From NCBI RefSeq assembly GCF_964059115.1, contig NZ_OZ060408.1, forward strand, positions 124,001 to 188,000: DNA of 64,000 nucleotides. The letters run 5' to 3'. The notes beneath the pieces were generated by a model that saw only the letters and a program-made list of their open reading frames with translations, did not search any database and had not been told where the DNA came from. The stretch comes from Buchnera aphidicola (Pemphigus immunis). GTDB lineage: Bacteria > Pseudomonadota > Gammaproteobacteria > Enterobacterales > Enterobacteriaceae. A program made the position numbers and the translations under genes. Positions 40,545 through 52,673 of the stretch are shown here, one piece after another. Position 1 is the first letter of the stretch. Every line of letters starts with the position of its first letter.

Positions 40545-41057
40545 ATGGTGATAAATAAAATAATAAAAACATGTTCGGTTAATATTGAATTTAAATTAAC
40601 TGATTTTGAAAAAAATGAGATAAAAAATAAAATTAGAAATTACGAAAATTCTCGTGCTGTATCTATAGAAGCTTTAAAAATTGTTCAAAAAAAAAGATCA
40701 TGGATTTCTGATGAAGCTATTATAGCTATATCTAACGTATTAGGTATTTCAGCTGTAGATGTTGAGGAAGTTGCTACTTTTTATAATCAAATATTTCGTC
40801 AACCAGTGGGTTGTAATATTATAAGGTATTGCGATAGCATCGTTTGCTTTATAAATGGATATAAAGGTATTCGAGATGTGTTAGAGGATTTTCTAAAAAT
40901 TAAATCAGGAGAAACCACTAAAGACGGATTATTTACTTTGTTACCTACTTGTTGCTTAGGTAATTGTGATCAGGGTCCTGTTATAATGATTAATGAAGAT
41001 GTATATTTTAATTTAAAAAAAACTAAAATTTTAACTTTATTAGATAAGTATAAATGA
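40545..41057 (+). CDS. nuoE: NADH-quinone oxidoreductase subunit E
   Basis: The 170-residue 24-kDa-type subunit (E. coli 166) binds the [2Fe-2S] cluster N1a. Conserved segments are [34 protein letters not shown], and the cysteine-bearing [14 protein letters not shown] and [15 protein letters not shown]. The ATG directly abuts the nuoCD stop, and the end overlaps nuoF by four bases (ATGA), so translation is coupled. Confidence 0.96.
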   Translation: MVINKIIKTCSVNIEFKLTDFEKNEIKNKIRNYENSRAVSIEALKIVQKKRSWISDEAIIAISNVLGISAVDVEEVATFYNQIFRQPVGCNIIRYCDSIVCFINGYKGIRDVLEDFLKIKSGETTKDGLFTLLPTCCLGNCDQGPVIMINEDVYFNLKKTKILTLLDKYK

Positions 41058-42367
41058 AAAAAAAATTACATACAGCTGAAACACATCCTTTAACTTGGTG
41101 GATTAACGGTAAAAGAGATACTGTTTGGTTTAAGGAATATAGGAATAAAAATGGATATAAATCTGTAGAAAAAGTATTTAATAATTTTCTTCCAATAGAA
41201 ATTATTAATTTAGTTAAAGATTCTGGACTTAAAGGTCGAGGAGGTGCTGGTTTTTTGACAGGAGTGAAATGGAGTTTAATGTCTGAAAATATAGGTTTGG
41301 AAAATCGTTATTTGATATGTAATGCTGATGAAATGGAGCCTGGAACTTATAAAGATAAATTTTTAATGGAATATATACCTCATCAGTTAATAGAAGGAAT
41401 ATTACTTGGAGCTTTTGCTCTACAAGTTAAACGTGCTTATATATTTTTACGTGGAGAGTATTTTTTAGCAGAAAAGATTTTGCATAAAGCTATTTATGAA
41501 GCTAATCAAGCGGGTTTTTTAGGGAAAAATATTTTAGATAGTGGAATTGATTTAGAAATTATTTTACATAGTGGAGCAGGTCGTTATATTTGTGGTGAAG
41601 AAACAGCATTAATTAATTCGTTAGAAGGTAAAAGAGCAAATCCAAGAGCTAAACCACCGTTTCCTGCTACAGTGGGTTTATGGGGTAAACCGACTTGTAT
41701 TAATAATGTAGAGACATTATCTAATATTCCATCTATTGTTTTGCATGGTACACAATGGTACAAAAATTTATCAAATAGTGATGATACTGGTACGAAAATA
41801 ATGGGTTTTTCTGGGAAAGTAAATAATTCAGGTTTATGGGAATTACCTTTCGGTATCACAGCTAGAGAACTATTATATAATTATGCAGGTGGAATGCAGA
41901 GCGGTTTAAAATTAAAAGCATGGCAGCCAGGTGGTGCAAGTACAGGTTTTTTAACTGAAGAACATTTGGATATTAAAATGGATTTTTCTAGTTTTAACAG
42001 TATAGGAAGTCGTTTGGGAACAGGATTAGCTATGGCTGTTGATAATACTATTAATATGGTTTCTGTAGTTTTAAATTTAGAAAATTTTTTTTCACGAGAA
42101 TCATGTGGATTATGTACTCCGTGTCGAGATGGTTTACCATGGGTAGTAAAAATTTTACAAGCATTAGAAAAAAAGAACGGTAGTATTGATGATATAGAAG
42201 TATTAGAAGATCTTTGTAAAAAAATGGGTCCTGGAAAAACATTTTGCGCTCATGCTCCAGGAGCAGTTTCTCCTTTGCAAAGTGCTATAAAATATTTTAG
42301 ATCGGATTTTGAAAATGGATTAAATAGAAATAAAAAAAATAATAATATATGGAAAGGTGATAATTAA
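41054..42367 (+). CDS. nuoF: NADH-quinone oxidoreductase subunit F
   Basis: The NADH- and FMN-binding subunit has 437 residues (E. coli 445). The glycine-rich [14 protein letters not shown] binds the nucleotide, [19 protein letters not shown] is the FMN region, and [12 protein letters not shown] with a later FCAHAPGAV carries the N3 [4Fe-4S] ligands. The C-terminal tail is shorter and lysine/asparagine-rich. It overlaps nuoE by four bases. Confidence 0.97.
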   Translation: MKKKLHTAETHPLTWWINGKRDTVWFKEYRNKNGYKSVEKVFNNFLPIEIINLVKDSGLKGRGGAGFLTGVKWSLMSENIGLENRYLICNADEMEPGTYKDKFLMEYIPHQLIEGILLGAFALQVKRAYIFLRGEYFLAEKILHKAIYEANQAGFLGKNILDSGIDLEIILHSGAGRYICGEETALINSLEGKRANPRAKPPFPATVGLWGKPTCINNVETLSNIPSIVLHGTQWYKNLSNSDDTGTKIMGFSGKVNNSGLWELPFGITARELLYNYAGGMQSGLKLKAWQPGGASTGFLTEEHLDIKMDFSSFNSIGSRLGTGLAMAVDNTINMVSVVLNLENFFSRESCGLCTPCRDGLPWVVKILQALEKKNGSIDDIEVLEDLCKKMGPGKTFCAHAPGAVSPLQSAIKYFRSDFENGLNRNKKNNNIWKGDN

Positions 42368-42449
42368 AATAATATTTTTGGATTTTTTTAATAAGAGGAA
42401 ATTGTAATTTATTTTTTTGCGCAATTTTAATTTTAAATTGGATTCTTTA

Positions 42450-45176
42450 ATGGCTAAAATTTATGTTGATGGTGAAAAGTATAATGTAGATGCATCTGAT
42501 AATTTATTACATGCATGTTTATCGTTGGGTATAAATATTCCTTATTTCTGTTGGCATCCAATTTTGGGTAGCGTTGGATCATGTCGTCAATGTGCAGTTA
42601 CAAAATATGATACTTTAAATTCAGAAAAAGGAAATTTAATCATATCTTGTATGACTCCTGCTTTAGATGGAACAATTATTTCTACTAAAGATATTGAATC
42701 GATAGCTTTTCGTAAGGGAATAATAGAATTATTAATGACTAATCATCCTCATGATTGTCCTGTATGTGAAGAAGGAGGAAACTGTCATTTACAAGATATG
42801 ACAGTGATGACGGGACATAGTTTACGTCGTTATCGTTTTACTAAAAGGACACATAAAAATCAATATTTAGGACCTTTTATATCTCATGAAATGAATCGTT
42901 GTATAGGTTGTTATCGTTGTATACGGTATTATAAAGATTATGCAGATGGAAAAGATTTGGGAGTATATGGTACAAGTAATAATATTTATTTTGGGAGGTT
43001 AAAAGATGGTTCATTAGAAAATGAACATTCTGGTAATCTAGTTGAAATATGTCCTACAGGTGTATTTACCGATAAAACTTATTCTGAACACTATCATAGA
43101 AAATGGGATATGCAGTACGCTCCCAGTGTTTGTAATTATTGTAGCATTGGTTGTAATATTAGTGTTGGAGAACGTTATGGTGAAATATGTAGGATTGAGA
43201 ATCGATATCATGGTGCGATTAATCGTTATTTGATTTGTGATTTAGGTCGTTTTGGTTATGGTTATTCTAATATCACTAATCGACCGATAAAATCTTATTA
43301 TCAAAAAAAAGATCAAATCTTATTTTTAAATGATTCTCAAGCTATTTTAAAAGCAACTGATTTATTAATGAAATCTAATAAAATATTAGGAATTGGTTCT
43401 TATAGAGCAAGTATAGAAAGTAATTTTGCTTTAAAAGAAATGGTTGGGAACGAAAATTTTTCTACAGGATTTTTGTCAGATGAGCAAGATTGTATAGAAT
43501 TAATTGTTGATATTTTAAAAAATAGTGGAATTTATATACCGACTTTATGTGAGATAGAAACTTACGACGTTATTTTAATATTAGGAGAAGATTTAACTCA
43601 GGTCGCTCCTAGAATGGCTTTATCAGTTAGACAGGCCGTAAAATCAAAAGTATTTAAAATTGCTAAACTTAAAAATATTCCAAAATGGCATAGTCAGGGA
43701 TTATTGAATATATCTCAAAATATGAAAAATAATTTGTTTATTACTAACGTGGATCAAACTGGATTAGATGATTTATCTACATGGAGTTATGTTGCATCGG
43801 TTGATGATCAGATATCTTTAGCAGGTGCTATTGCTAATGGAATAAACAAAGAAATTCCTATGCCTGTTAATTTTAATAAGACATTTTTACATCAGAAATC
43901 AATTATTGTTAAAGCATTATTAAATAGTAAAAAATCTTTAATTATTTCTGGATCACATTCTCGTAATGTTGATTTAATTAAAGCTTCTTTTAATATTGCT
44001 TTAGCTTTAAAAAAGTTAGATAAAAATGTCGGTCTTAGTTTAATCACGTCTGGTAGTAATAGTATAGGTGTTGGTTTAATGAAAGGAATCTCTTTAAATC
44101 AAGCATTGGATCATATTAATGACAAAAAATACGATGCTATTGTTATTTTAGAAAATGATTTACATAGATCATTATTAAAAGAACAGTTACATTTAATTTT
44201 TAACTGTGTGCGTAATATTATAGTTATAGATTATAAATCTAATAATATAATTCATAATAGAAAATTATTTCTTTCTGCGGCAAATTTTTTTGAAAGTTCA
44301 GGTACAGTTATTAATTATGAGGGTCGGGTTCAACGTTTTTTTAAAGTTTATGATCCAAAATTTTATGATAATGAAATAGGTAAATTAGAAAGTTGGAGAT
44401 GGTTGTATTCTATATCTATGCGAATTAAAAAAGATAATTCTGTTTGGAATAATATTGATGATATTATTGATGATATTATTCTGAATATTCCTGATTTTAA
44501 AGATATAAAAAGTTTTTTACCACAATCTTCTTTTCGTATTTTTGGTCAAAAAATAGCTCGTTCTCCGCATCGTTCTAGTGGTCGTACTGCATTGCGTGCT
44601 GATATTAGCGTTCATGAACCAAGACAACCTCAAGATTTTGATTCAATGTTTTCTTTTTCCATGGAAGGGAGTCAACAATCATATAAATATTCTTCCTATA
44701 TTCCTTTTGCTTGGAGTCCAGGTTGGAATTCTCCACAAGCGTGGAACAAATTTCAGAATAAAATTAACGGTAGTTTATTACATGGTGATTCTGGGTTTTG
44801 TTTATTTAGAAATAAAAAAAGAAGTAAGATTAATTTTTTTAAGGTTATTCCTAATGTTAATAGATATAAAAATAATTATCGTATCGTTCCGTATTATTTT
44901 TTATTTGGAACAGAAGAAATTACTCAAAATACACCGGTATTAGAAAAAAAAATACCTGTGCCTTTTGGTATCATTGGAATATTAGATGCTAAAGATAACT
45001 TTTTTAAGACAGATTCTTACATAGAATTTTTTTGTTTGGGAGAAAAATTTCATATAAAAATTCGTATTTCAAATAAATTATCACCTGGTCAAATTGGTTT
45101 GCCATTGGGTATGTCAGGTTTTCCTTTGATTCTTGCTGGAAAAAAAATTAAAAAAATTCGGGAGATATTAGAATGA
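42450..45176 (+). CDS. nuoG: NADH-quinone oxidoreductase subunit G
   Basis: The largest peripheral subunit; from ATG 42450 it has 908 residues, the same as E. coli. A longer frame from 42417 adds 11 unconserved residues. Fe-S motifs: [18 protein letters not shown] (N1b), [29 protein letters not shown], then [11 protein letters not shown] with [10 protein letters not shown], the extra N7 site of E. coli-type enzymes. A molybdopterin-oxidoreductase-like region follows. It overlaps nuoH by four bases. Confidence 0.96.
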   Translation: MAKIYVDGEKYNVDASDNLLHACLSLGINIPYFCWHPILGSVGSCRQCAVTKYDTLNSEKGNLIISCMTPALDGTIISTKDIESIAFRKGIIELLMTNHPHDCPVCEEGGNCHLQDMTVMTGHSLRRYRFTKRTHKNQYLGPFISHEMNRCIGCYRCIRYYKDYADGKDLGVYGTSNNIYFGRLKDGSLENEHSGNLVEICPTGVFTDKTYSEHYHRKWDMQYAPSVCNYCSIGCNISVGERYGEICRIENRYHGAINRYLICDLGRFGYGYSNITNRPIKSYYQKKDQILFLNDSQAILKATDLLMKSNKILGIGSYRASIESNFALKEMVGNENFSTGFLSDEQDCIELIVDILKNSGIYIPTLCEIETYDVILILGEDLTQVAPRMALSVRQAVKSKVFKIAKLKNIPKWHSQGLLNISQNMKNNLFITNVDQTGLDDLSTWSYVASVDDQISLAGAIANGINKEIPMPVNFNKTFLHQKSIIVKALLNSKKSLIISGSHSRNVDLIKASFNIALALKKLDKNVGLSLITSGSNSIGVGLMKGISLNQALDHINDKKYDAIVILENDLHRSLLKEQLHLIFNCVRNIIVIDYKSNNIIHNRKLFLSAANFFESSGTVINYEGRVQRFFKVYDPKFYDNEIGKLESWRWLYSISMRIKKDNSVWNNIDDIIDDIILNIPDFKDIKSFLPQSSFRIFGQKIARSPHRSSGRTALRADISVHEPRQPQDFDSMFSFSMEGSQQSYKYSSYIPFAWSPGWNSPQAWNKFQNKINGSLLHGDSGFCLFRNKKRSKINFFKVIPNVNRYKNNYRIVPYYFLFGTEEITQNTPVLEKKIPVPFGIIGILDAKDNFFKTDSYIEFFCLGEKFHIKIRISNKLSPGQIGLPLGMSGFPLILAGKKIKKIREILE

Positions 45177-46144
45177 TTTTCTCTTATTTTTTTTCAACAT
45201 ATTTAGTATTATCTATTTTAAAATCTTTTTTTATGTTATTTACATTGGTATTTTCTGCTGCCTATTTAACTTTGATAGAAAGAAAGTGGTTAGCTTGGTT
45301 TCAAAATAGATATGGTCCTAATCGAGTAGGTTATTTTGGTTCATTACAGATATTTGCAGATATGATCAAAATGATTTTTAAAGAAGATTGGATTCCTATC
45401 TTTAGTGATCGTTGGATTTTCATTTTAGCACCTGTAATATCTTTTATATCGTTTTTATTGGTCATGGCGATAGTTCCAATTTCTCCTAATTTTTTCATTA
45501 TTAATTTAGATATTGGTGTTTTATTTTTTTTAATGATGTCAGCTTTATCAATATATTCTATTTTATTTGCTGGTTGGGCTAGTCATAATAAATATGCTTT
45601 GTTAGGTGCTATACGGGCAGTTGCTCAAACATTAAGTTATGAAGTATTTTTAGGTTTATCATTAATGGGGGTAGTTGCTAAAGCGGGTTCTTTTAATTTG
45701 ATAGATATTGTTAATAATCAATCTCATTTATGGAATATAATACCGCAATTTTTTGGTTTTTTGACTTTTTTTATATCGGGATTAGCATTGTGTCATAGAC
45801 ATCCTTTTGATCAACCAGAATCTGAACAGGAATTGGCAGATGGTTATCATATAGAATATTCAGGTATGAAATTTGGTTTATTTTTTATTGGTCAGTATAT
45901 TTCTATCATTACTATATCTAGTTTAATGACTATCATGTTTTTCGGTGGTTGGTATGGTCCTTGGTTACCTTTTTATTTTTGGTTTATTATTAAAACTATT
46001 TTTTTTGTTTTTTTGTTCATACTAATAAGAGCAGCTTTACCTAGACCTAGGTATGATAAAGTAATGTTATTTGGATGGAAATTTTGTTTTCCTGTGACAT
46101 TAATAAATTTGCTATTTACTGGTTTTATTTTGTTGTTATTTTAA
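45173..46144 (+). CDS. nuoH: NADH-quinone oxidoreductase subunit H
   Basis: The membrane subunit joining peripheral and membrane arms near the quinone site has 323 residues (E. coli 325) and about eight transmembrane segments. Strongly conserved: [67 protein letters not shown] with the key glutamates, and [13 protein letters not shown]. The ATG overlaps the nuoG stop. Confidence 0.97.
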   Translation: MIFSYFFSTYLVLSILKSFFMLFTLVFSAAYLTLIERKWLAWFQNRYGPNRVGYFGSLQIFADMIKMIFKEDWIPIFSDRWIFILAPVISFISFLLVMAIVPISPNFFIINLDIGVLFFLMMSALSIYSILFAGWASHNKYALLGAIRAVAQTLSYEVFLGLSLMGVVAKAGSFNLIDIVNNQSHLWNIIPQFFGFLTFFISGLALCHRHPFDQPESEQELADGYHIEYSGMKFGLFFIGQYISIITISSLMTIMFFGGWYGPWLPFYFWFIIKTIFFVFLFILIRAALPRPRYDKVMLFGWKFCFPVTLINLLFTGFILLLF

Positions 46145-46168
46145 TTCTTAAGGATATTTCTTAAACAT

Positions 46169-46711
46169 ATGACTTTAAAAGACATTTTTTTTGGTTTTTT
46201 TAGCCAAATACGTAGTATTTGGTTAATAGGTATTCGAATTTTTTATAAAAAAGAGACAAGAATGTATCCTGACGAAAAAATACATATATCACCTAGATAT
46301 AGAGGAAGAATTATTTTAACCAGGAATACAGATGGTGAAGAACGTTGTGTTGCCTGCAATTTATGTTCTGTTGTTTGTCCTGTTGATTGTATTTCATTAA
46401 AAAAATCTAAAATGGATAATCAACGTTGGTATCCAAAATTTTTTCGGATTAATTTTTCTAGATGTATTTTTTGTGGATTATGTGAAGAAGCTTGTCCTAC
46501 TTCTGCTATTCAATTAAGTACCGATTTTGAATTAGGAGAATTTAAAAGACAAGATTTAGTTTATGAGAAAGAAGATTTACTAATTTCAGGTCAAGGTAAA
46601 TATCCTGATTATAATTTTTATAAATTTACTGGTGTTTCTGTTACAGGAAAAAATCCTGGTGATTTAAAATATGAAGATAAACCTATTGATGTAAAGACAT
46701 TATTACCTTAA
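46169..46711 (+). CDS. nuoI: NADH-quinone oxidoreductase subunit I
   Basis: The ferredoxin-like subunit of 180 residues (E. coli 180) holds clusters N6a and N6b. The two motifs [15 protein letters not shown] and [15 protein letters not shown] are complete. The C-terminal [22 protein letters not shown] is like that of E. coli. nuoJ follows after ten bases, with AAGGAG six bases before its start. Confidence 0.97.
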   Translation: MTLKDIFFGFFSQIRSIWLIGIRIFYKKETRMYPDEKIHISPRYRGRIILTRNTDGEERCVACNLCSVVCPVDCISLKKSKMDNQRWYPKFFRINFSRCIFCGLCEEACPTSAIQLSTDFELGEFKRQDLVYEKEDLLISGQGKYPDYNFYKFTGVSVTGKNPGDLKYEDKPIDVKTLLP

Positions 46712-46721
46712 GGAGACAATT

Positions 46722-47222
46722 ATGGTGGAATTGGTGTTTTATATTTTGGGAATTATATCAATTGTTTCTACTATATTTGTAATATTACATTCAAATCCAG
46801 TATATGCTTTGATTTACTTTATTATTTCTCTTTTATCCATTTCAGGTATCTTTTTTATATTAGGAGGTATTTTTGCAGCTGTTTTAGAAATTATTATTTA
46901 TGCTGGAGCCATAATGGTATTGTTTATTTTTGTTTTGATGTTATTAAATCTTGGTACAGTTATGGAAAAACAGGAAAAAAAATGGTTAAAGGAAGTTAAT
47001 TGGATCAAAATTAGTATTTTATTTTTGTTTTTTTTTATAACTATAATTTACGGATTATCATTTATTGATGATCTTAATGTTTTTAATACATTAATTAATA
47101 CAAAAATGGTAGGCATAAGTTTATTTGGTCCTTATGTATTTATTGTTGAATTGTCATCGATATTATTATTGAGTGCATTAGTGGTAGTATTCCATTTTGG
47201 AAAAGAAAAAATAAAAGAATAA
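46722..47222 (+). CDS. nuoJ: NADH-quinone oxidoreductase subunit J
   Basis: A membrane subunit of 166 residues (E. coli 184) with five hydrophobic segments. The conserved pi-bulge helix stretch ILEIIIYAGAIMVLFIFVLMLLN is present (written here only in part: IYAGAIMVLFIFVLML). The C-terminal region is shorter than in E. coli. Ribosome-binding site AAGGAG at 46711-46716. Confidence 0.95.
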   Translation: MVELVFYILGIISIVSTIFVILHSNPVYALIYFIISLLSISGIFFILGGIFAAVLEIIIYAGAIMVLFIFVLMLLNLGTVMEKQEKKWLKEVNWIKISILFLFFFITIIYGLSFIDDLNVFNTLINTKMVGISLFGPYVFIVELSSILLLSALVVVFHFGKEKIKE

Positions 47223-47254
47223 ATTTTATTTAACACATTGTAAGGAATATTGTT

Positions 47255-47551
47255 ATGGTGTCTATTTTTCATGGATTGGTTTTATCTTCTATTTTATTCA
47301 TACTAGGTACTGTTGCTGTTGTTGTTCGTCGTAATATTTTATTTATGTTAATAGGTTTAGAAATTATGATGAATGCAGTAGCGTTGGCTTTTATAGTTAT
47401 TGGCAGTTATTGGGGACAAGCTGACGGACAAATAATGTATATTTTAATTATAACTGTTGCTGCATCAGAAGCTAGTATAGGTTTGGCATTATTATTGCAA
47501 TTGTACAGACGTCATAAAACATTAGATATTGATCTACTTAATAGGATATGA
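47255..47551 (+). CDS. nuoK: NADH-quinone oxidoreductase subunit K
   Basis: A 98-residue membrane subunit (E. coli 100) with three transmembrane helices. The motif [18 protein letters not shown] holds the conserved glutamate of the proton channel, and [20 protein letters not shown] (E. coli [20 protein letters not shown]) holds the second. It overlaps nuoL by four bases (ATGA). Confidence 0.96.
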   Translation: MVSIFHGLVLSSILFILGTVAVVVRRNILFMLIGLEIMMNAVALAFIVIGSYWGQADGQIMYILIITVAASEASIGLALLLQLYRRHKTLDIDLLNRI

Positions 47552-49422
47552 AGATGAGTATTATTTATCTTGTTATTTTATTTCCATTACTTGGTTTTTT
47601 GTTAATATCTTTTTTTAATCAATTTTTAACTAAAAAGTACATAGCATGGATAGGAATTTCTTCAATTGCTTTTTCAACGTTGATAACGTTCTATGTTGTA
47701 AATATATTTTTAAAATGTAAAGATAGTAAAGTTATTCTATACAAATTATGGCATTGGATTCATATTGAAAAGTTTTTTGTAGATTTTAATTTGTTATTAG
47801 ATGGATTATCTATAACAATGTTGGTTATGATTACTTGTATTGGGTTCTTAATTAGTATTTATTCTAATGAATATATGAGAAATTCAGAAGGTTTTTCTCG
47901 TTTTTTTTCGTATATAAATTTTTTTATTGCCAGTATGTTATTGTTGATTTTATCTGATAATTTAATTCTTATGTTTTTTGGTTGGGAATTAGTAGGATTA
48001 TGTTCTTATTTATTAATTGGTTTTTATTTTACAGAAGTAAAAAATTGTTTTTCTGCAATAAAAGCATTTATTATTACTCGTATTGGGGATTTATTTTTAT
48101 TATTTGCTTTTTTTTTAGTTTATCAAAAATTTGGTTCTTTAAGTTTTTCTGATTTAGAATTGATATCAGAAAATAGTTTTTTGATATTACATAACGAGTC
48201 TTTAAAATGGATAACAGTTTGTATGATGATAGGGGCATTAGGAAAATCAGCACAAGTACCAATGCATACTTGGTTAACTGATGCTATGGTAGGACCAACT
48301 CCTGTTTCAGCTTTAATTCATGCTGCTACTATGGTGACAGCAGGAATATATTTAATATGTAGAATACATGGTTTATTTATTCTAACTCCTGAAATATTAA
48401 ATTTTTTATCTGTTATAGGTATAGTTACAATATTAATTGCAAGTATGTCTGCTTTAGTACAAAAAAATGTTAAATGTATATTAGCTTATTCTACTATGAG
48501 TCAAATTGGTTATATGTTTTTAGGATTAGGAGTGCAAGCTTGGTATGCTGTTATTTTTCATTTAGTAGTGCATGCTATATTTAAAGCGTTGTTATTTCTT
48601 TCTGCAGGATCGATTATTTTGTCTTGTAATAATGAAAAAAACATTTTTAAAATGGGTGGTTTACATAAAAAATTATTTTTTGAATATGCATGTTTTTTAC
48701 TTGGAGGAAGTTCGTTAATTGGTTTTCCTATTATTAGTGCAGGATTTTATAGTAAAGGTTCTATTTTATTAGAAATATATAGATATCAAAATTTTTATTT
48801 TTTATTAATGGCATTAATAGGAACGTTTTTAACTGCTATATATACATGTAAGATTATTTTTTTAGTTTTTCATGGTAGAAAGACTATTATTGTTGTTAAT
48901 AATAAATCTTTAAGTTTCAGAATTCCATTAATAATATTAGGAATATTTTCCACGTTTATAAGTTCTTTAATAGTATTGCCTTTATCCAATGTTTTTTTTA
49001 CACATAGTTTTTTAGAATCTGATAAATTAGCATTAGAGTGTTATTCTAGTATATCAACAATCATTGGTATTTGGATTGCATATAACATATGGATTACAAG
49101 GAATAAAATTATTTTATTTTTGATAAGTACTAAATTAATTAGTTTTTTTTATAATTTTTGTTTGAAAGGATTATATTTTGATTATTTATATTATTTATTT
49201 TTTACAAAGTTATATTTAATAATATCTAATTTATTATCATATGATCCATGTAAATATATAATAAATATTCCTGTAAATGTTTTAATTTTTTTTAATAAAA
49301 AATTATTAATTACTGTTAATGGTTATTTGCGTTGGTATGTGACATCAATAATTATGGGTACAACAGTTATTTTGGTTTCAATATTAATTTTTTTCCGATA
49401 TCATTTTATATTTTTTTACTAA
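47548..49422 (+). CDS. nuoL: NADH-quinone oxidoreductase subunit L
   Basis: A proton-pumping antiporter-like subunit, 624 residues (E. coli 613), with about 16 transmembrane segments and the C-terminal lateral helix. Signatures: [70 protein letters not shown] and the C-terminal NGYLRWYV. Translation starts at 47548 (coupled to nuoK) or at an ATG six bases later; both are plausible. Confidence 0.96.
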   Translation: MKMSIIYLVILFPLLGFLLISFFNQFLTKKYIAWIGISSIAFSTLITFYVVNIFLKCKDSKVILYKLWHWIHIEKFFVDFNLLLDGLSITMLVMITCIGFLISIYSNEYMRNSEGFSRFFSYINFFIASMLLLILSDNLILMFFGWELVGLCSYLLIGFYFTEVKNCFSAIKAFIITRIGDLFLLFAFFLVYQKFGSLSFSDLELISENSFLILHNESLKWITVCMMIGALGKSAQVPMHTWLTDAMVGPTPVSALIHAATMVTAGIYLICRIHGLFILTPEILNFLSVIGIVTILIASMSALVQKNVKCILAYSTMSQIGYMFLGLGVQAWYAVIFHLVVHAIFKALLFLSAGSIILSCNNEKNIFKMGGLHKKLFFEYACFLLGGSSLIGFPIISAGFYSKGSILLEIYRYQNFYFLLMALIGTFLTAIYTCKIIFLVFHGRKTIIVVNNKSLSFRIPLIILGIFSTFISSLIVLPLSNVFFTHSFLESDKLALECYSSISTIIGIWIAYNIWITRNKIILFLISTKLISFFYNFCLKGLYFDYLYYLFFTKLYLIISNLLSYDPCKYIINIPVNVLIFFNKKLLITVNGYLRWYVTSIIMGTTVILVSILIFFRYHFIFFY

Positions 49423-49493
49423 ATATGAATGATAATATTTATTAAACTTAATAAACAAATACTTAAGATAAAAAGCATAGGAAAATAATTAAC

Positions 49494-50978
49494 ATGTTTC
49501 TTTTATTATTAATTATAGTCCCTTTTTTTGGTGCTGTATTATGTTGGCAATCGGAACGTTTTAGTATTCAATTGCCACGTTGGATTGCATTAATTACAAT
49601 GGGAATAACACTAATATTTACATTGCAAATTTGGTTAAATAGTTTTTTTTTAGTTCCCAAAAAAATATTATTGTCAAAATCTTGGATTTCTGAATTTTTA
49701 GTTCCTTGGATTCCAAAATTTGGTATCGATTTTCATTTAGGAATTGATGGATTATCTATTTTAATGGTTTTTTTGACAAGTTTTTTAGGAATTATATCTG
49801 TTTTATGTTCCTGGAATGAAATTAAAAGACATCAAGGTTTATTTTATTTTCATTTAATATGGTTATTAGGATCAGTGTTGGGTGTTTTTTTAGCTATTGA
49901 TTTGTTTTTATTTTTCTTTTTTTGGGAAATAATGTCGGTTCCTATGTATTTTTTGGTAACATTATGGGGTCACAGAGAAAAATATAGTCATGATTGTGTG
50001 AAAGTAGCGAATAAATTTTTTCTTTATTCTCAATTTTCTGGATTGATAATGTTAATTGGTATTATATCTTTGGTTTTTGCGCATTATTATATTTCGAACA
50101 TTTGGACTTTTAATTATAATTTATTATTAAATACTCCAATGAATGCAGAATTAGAATTTTTTTTAATGTTATGTTTTTTTTTAGCTTTTGCAGTAAAAAT
50201 GCCCATAGTACCGTTTCATAATTGGTTACCAGATTTTCACGCTTATGCACCAACAGCTGGTTCTGTTGATTTATCTGGTATTTTATTGAAGACGGCAGCA
50301 TATGGTTTATTACGATTTTCTATTTCTCTTTTTCCACAAGCTTCTTTTACTTTTTCTACATTTGTAATGTATTTGGGAATTTTTACTATTTTTTATAGTG
50401 CATGGATGGCTTTTTCTCAAGATGATATAAAGAAATTAGTTGCTTACGGATCTATTTCTAATATGGGATTTATCTTAATTTCTATTTATGCTAATAATAG
50501 AATTGCTTATGAAGGGGCTGTAGTACAAATGTTAGCACATGGAGTATCTACGGCTGCATTATTTGTCTTGATAGGTCAATTATATGAACGTGTTTATACC
50601 AGGGATATGAATAAAATGGGAGGATTATGGTTAAAAATAAAATGGATACCTGCTTTTTCTTTATTTTTTTCTATAGCTAATATAGGTATGCCTGGTACAG
50701 GAAATTTTGTAGGTGAATTTTTGATTTTGATGGGTCTTTTTAATTTTTCTCCTTTATTTTCAAGTATATCTATTTTGATTTTTATTTTTTCTTCTATTTA
50801 CTCTTTAAAAATGATACAACGTACTTATTACGGAATATCAACAAAGACATTTAAAATTAATCATATGACATACAGAGAATTTTTTATAATTTTTTGTTTG
50901 ATGTTAATGTTAATTTTATTAGGTTTATTCCCTCAAATTGTTTTAGATACTGTGTACTTGTCACTATATAATTTTTAG
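49494..50978 (+). CDS. nuoM: NADH-quinone oxidoreductase subunit M
   Basis: The second antiporter-like subunit has 494 residues (E. coli 509) and about 14 membrane helices. Conserved: FHLGIDGLSILMVFLTSF, FFFWEIMSVPMYFLVTLWG with the functional glutamate, VKMPIVPFHNWLPDFHAYAP, VAYGSISNMGFILI, and GMPGTGNFVGEFLIL. The gap to nuoL is 71 bases, with no terminator. Confidence 0.96.
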   Translation: MFLLLLIIVPFFGAVLCWQSERFSIQLPRWIALITMGITLIFTLQIWLNSFFLVPKKILLSKSWISEFLVPWIPKFGIDFHLGIDGLSILMVFLTSFLGIISVLCSWNEIKRHQGLFYFHLIWLLGSVLGVFLAIDLFLFFFFWEIMSVPMYFLVTLWGHREKYSHDCVKVANKFFLYSQFSGLIMLIGIISLVFAHYYISNIWTFNYNLLLNTPMNAELEFFLMLCFFLAFAVKMPIVPFHNWLPDFHAYAPTAGSVDLSGILLKTAAYGLLRFSISLFPQASFTFSTFVMYLGIFTIFYSAWMAFSQDDIKKLVAYGSISNMGFILISIYANNRIAYEGAVVQMLAHGVSTAALFVLIGQLYERVYTRDMNKMGGLWLKIKWIPAFSLFFSIANIGMPGTGNFVGEFLILMGLFNFSPLFSSISILIFIFSSIYSLKMIQRTYYGISTKTFKINHMTYREFFIIFCLMLMLILLGLFPQIVLDTVYLSLYNF

Positions 50979-51011
50979 TATTTTTTCTATTTAATTAAAC
51001 GGTTTTTTATA

Positions 51012-52466
51012 ATGATGATAAATATTCAGCAATTAATAGGATTAATTCCTTTTTTAATTTTGCTATCAACAGTAATGATATTACTGTTTTTTATTTCATG
51101 TAAGCGGAATCATTTTATAATTTATATTATTAGTATAATTAGTTTATTAGCATCAATAATATCTTTATATTTTGTTTATCAAGTAGTTCCAATTGATATC
51201 AGTATATTATTTTATATTAATAAAGTATCTATTTTGTATATTGGAATGATTCTTTTTTCTACTTTATTATCTGTTTTTTTAGCTTATCCTTATTTATTAA
51301 GTAAATTTTTAAATAAAGAGGAATTTTATCTTTTTTTATTATTTTCTACTTTGGGTAGTATAAGTTTGGTTATTTCTAATCATATGGCCAGTTTATTTAT
51401 TAGTATCGAATTGATGACTTTGCCTATGTTAGGGTTAATTGGTTATGAATATTGTCAAAAAAAAATATTAGAATCTGTTGTAAAATATGCTATATTGTCT
51501 GCTTTTGTATCTTCTTTTTTATTATTTGGAATGGCTTTTATATATTCTATATCAGGTAATCTCAGTTTTTTTTCATTAGGAAATTATCTTAATTTACATG
51601 TTTTACGTGAGACTAATATAGTATTATTATTTGGTTTTAGTTTAATTTTAATTTCATTTATTTTTAAATTATCCATAATACCTTTTCATTTATGGACCTC
51701 AGATGTGTATGAAGGAATGTCTTATACATCTATATTTTTTCTTTCTACTGTTAGTAAAATTGCTACTTTTAGTATATTAAGTAGATTTTTTATGTATGTT
51801 CCTGTTAAAGAAATTACAGTATTATATTTTATTTTGGAAATATTATCATTTCTTTCTATTTTTTTTGGTAATCTAATGGCTTTATTCCAAAATAAATTAA
51901 AAAGATTATTAGCATATTCATCTATATCTCATTTGGGATATGTATTAATAGGATTAATATTAATTAATGATCAACATATTTCTGAAGAAGCAATAAGTAT
52001 TATTTTTATAGGTTATATATTGACTAATTTTACTGTATTAGGTTTGTTAAATCAATTTTCGATACATTATGCATGTCATGATACGGATGTTTTAAATTTT
52101 TATCGTGGTTTATTTTGGAAAAATCCTGTTATTACTATTTTTTTTACAATAATGATGCTTTCTTTTGCAGGATTTCCCATGAGCATTGGTTTTATTGGTA
52201 AGTTTTATTTAATTTTATTAATTGTACATGAAAAATCTTTACTATTAGGATTTGGTTTTTTATTAGGTAGTATTATAGGATTTTATTATTATTTACGAAT
52301 AATTATTAATTTTTATTTAACACCATTGAAAGATCATAAATACAATGTTGAGAATTTTTTGAAAAATAAATTTGATAATATATTAATATTAATGTCATCT
52401 TTAACAGTGATATTTTTTGGTTTATTTCCAGAATATTTAATAGATTTACTTCAATTAATAAGGTAA
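51012..52466 (+). CDS. nuoN: NADH-quinone oxidoreductase subunit N
   Basis: The third antiporter-like subunit and last gene of the operon; 484 residues (E. coli 485). Conserved blocks: SIELMTLPMLGLIGY, KLSIIPFHLWTSDVYEGM, LLAYSSISHLGYVLIGL and FAGFPMSIGFIGKFYLI. About 13-14 hydrophobic segments. No terminator hairpin is visible in the 207-base spacer before alx, so some transcription may continue. Confidence 0.95.
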   Translation: MMINIQQLIGLIPFLILLSTVMILLFFISCKRNHFIIYIISIISLLASIISLYFVYQVVPIDISILFYINKVSILYIGMILFSTLLSVFLAYPYLLSKFLNKEEFYLFLLFSTLGSISLVISNHMASLFISIELMTLPMLGLIGYEYCQKKILESVVKYAILSAFVSSFLLFGMAFIYSISGNLSFFSLGNYLNLHVLRETNIVLLFGFSLILISFIFKLSIIPFHLWTSDVYEGMSYTSIFFLSTVSKIATFSILSRFFMYVPVKEITVLYFILEILSFLSIFFGNLMALFQNKLKRLLAYSSISHLGYVLIGLILINDQHISEEAISIIFIGYILTNFTVLGLLNQFSIHYACHDTDVLNFYRGLFWKNPVITIFFTIMMLSFAGFPMSIGFIGKFYLILLIVHEKSLLLGFGFLLGSIIGFYYYLRIIINFYLTPLKDHKYNVENFLKNKFDNILILMSSLTVIFFGLFPEYLIDLLQLIR

Positions 52467-52673
52467 TTTTTATAAAATTGTGTAAATTGTTTTTTATTTC
52501 TAATAAAATTAAATATTATTGATTTTTTTATAAGAAAATTAATTTTTTCAATAAAAATATGTATTTTATGTTTATAAATAGCTATTATTATATTTGACAA
52601 ATATATCATAAATATTTTTTTAGTAATGTTATTGTTAATAATTTTAATTTTTAATTAAAGAGATTGGTATAGT

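Noticed and set aside
52467-52673. A pH-responsive leader (PRE) as found before E. coli alx
   Set aside because: The 207 bases are almost pure A/T with no stable stem; only a TTGACA-like word near 52597 without a matching -10.
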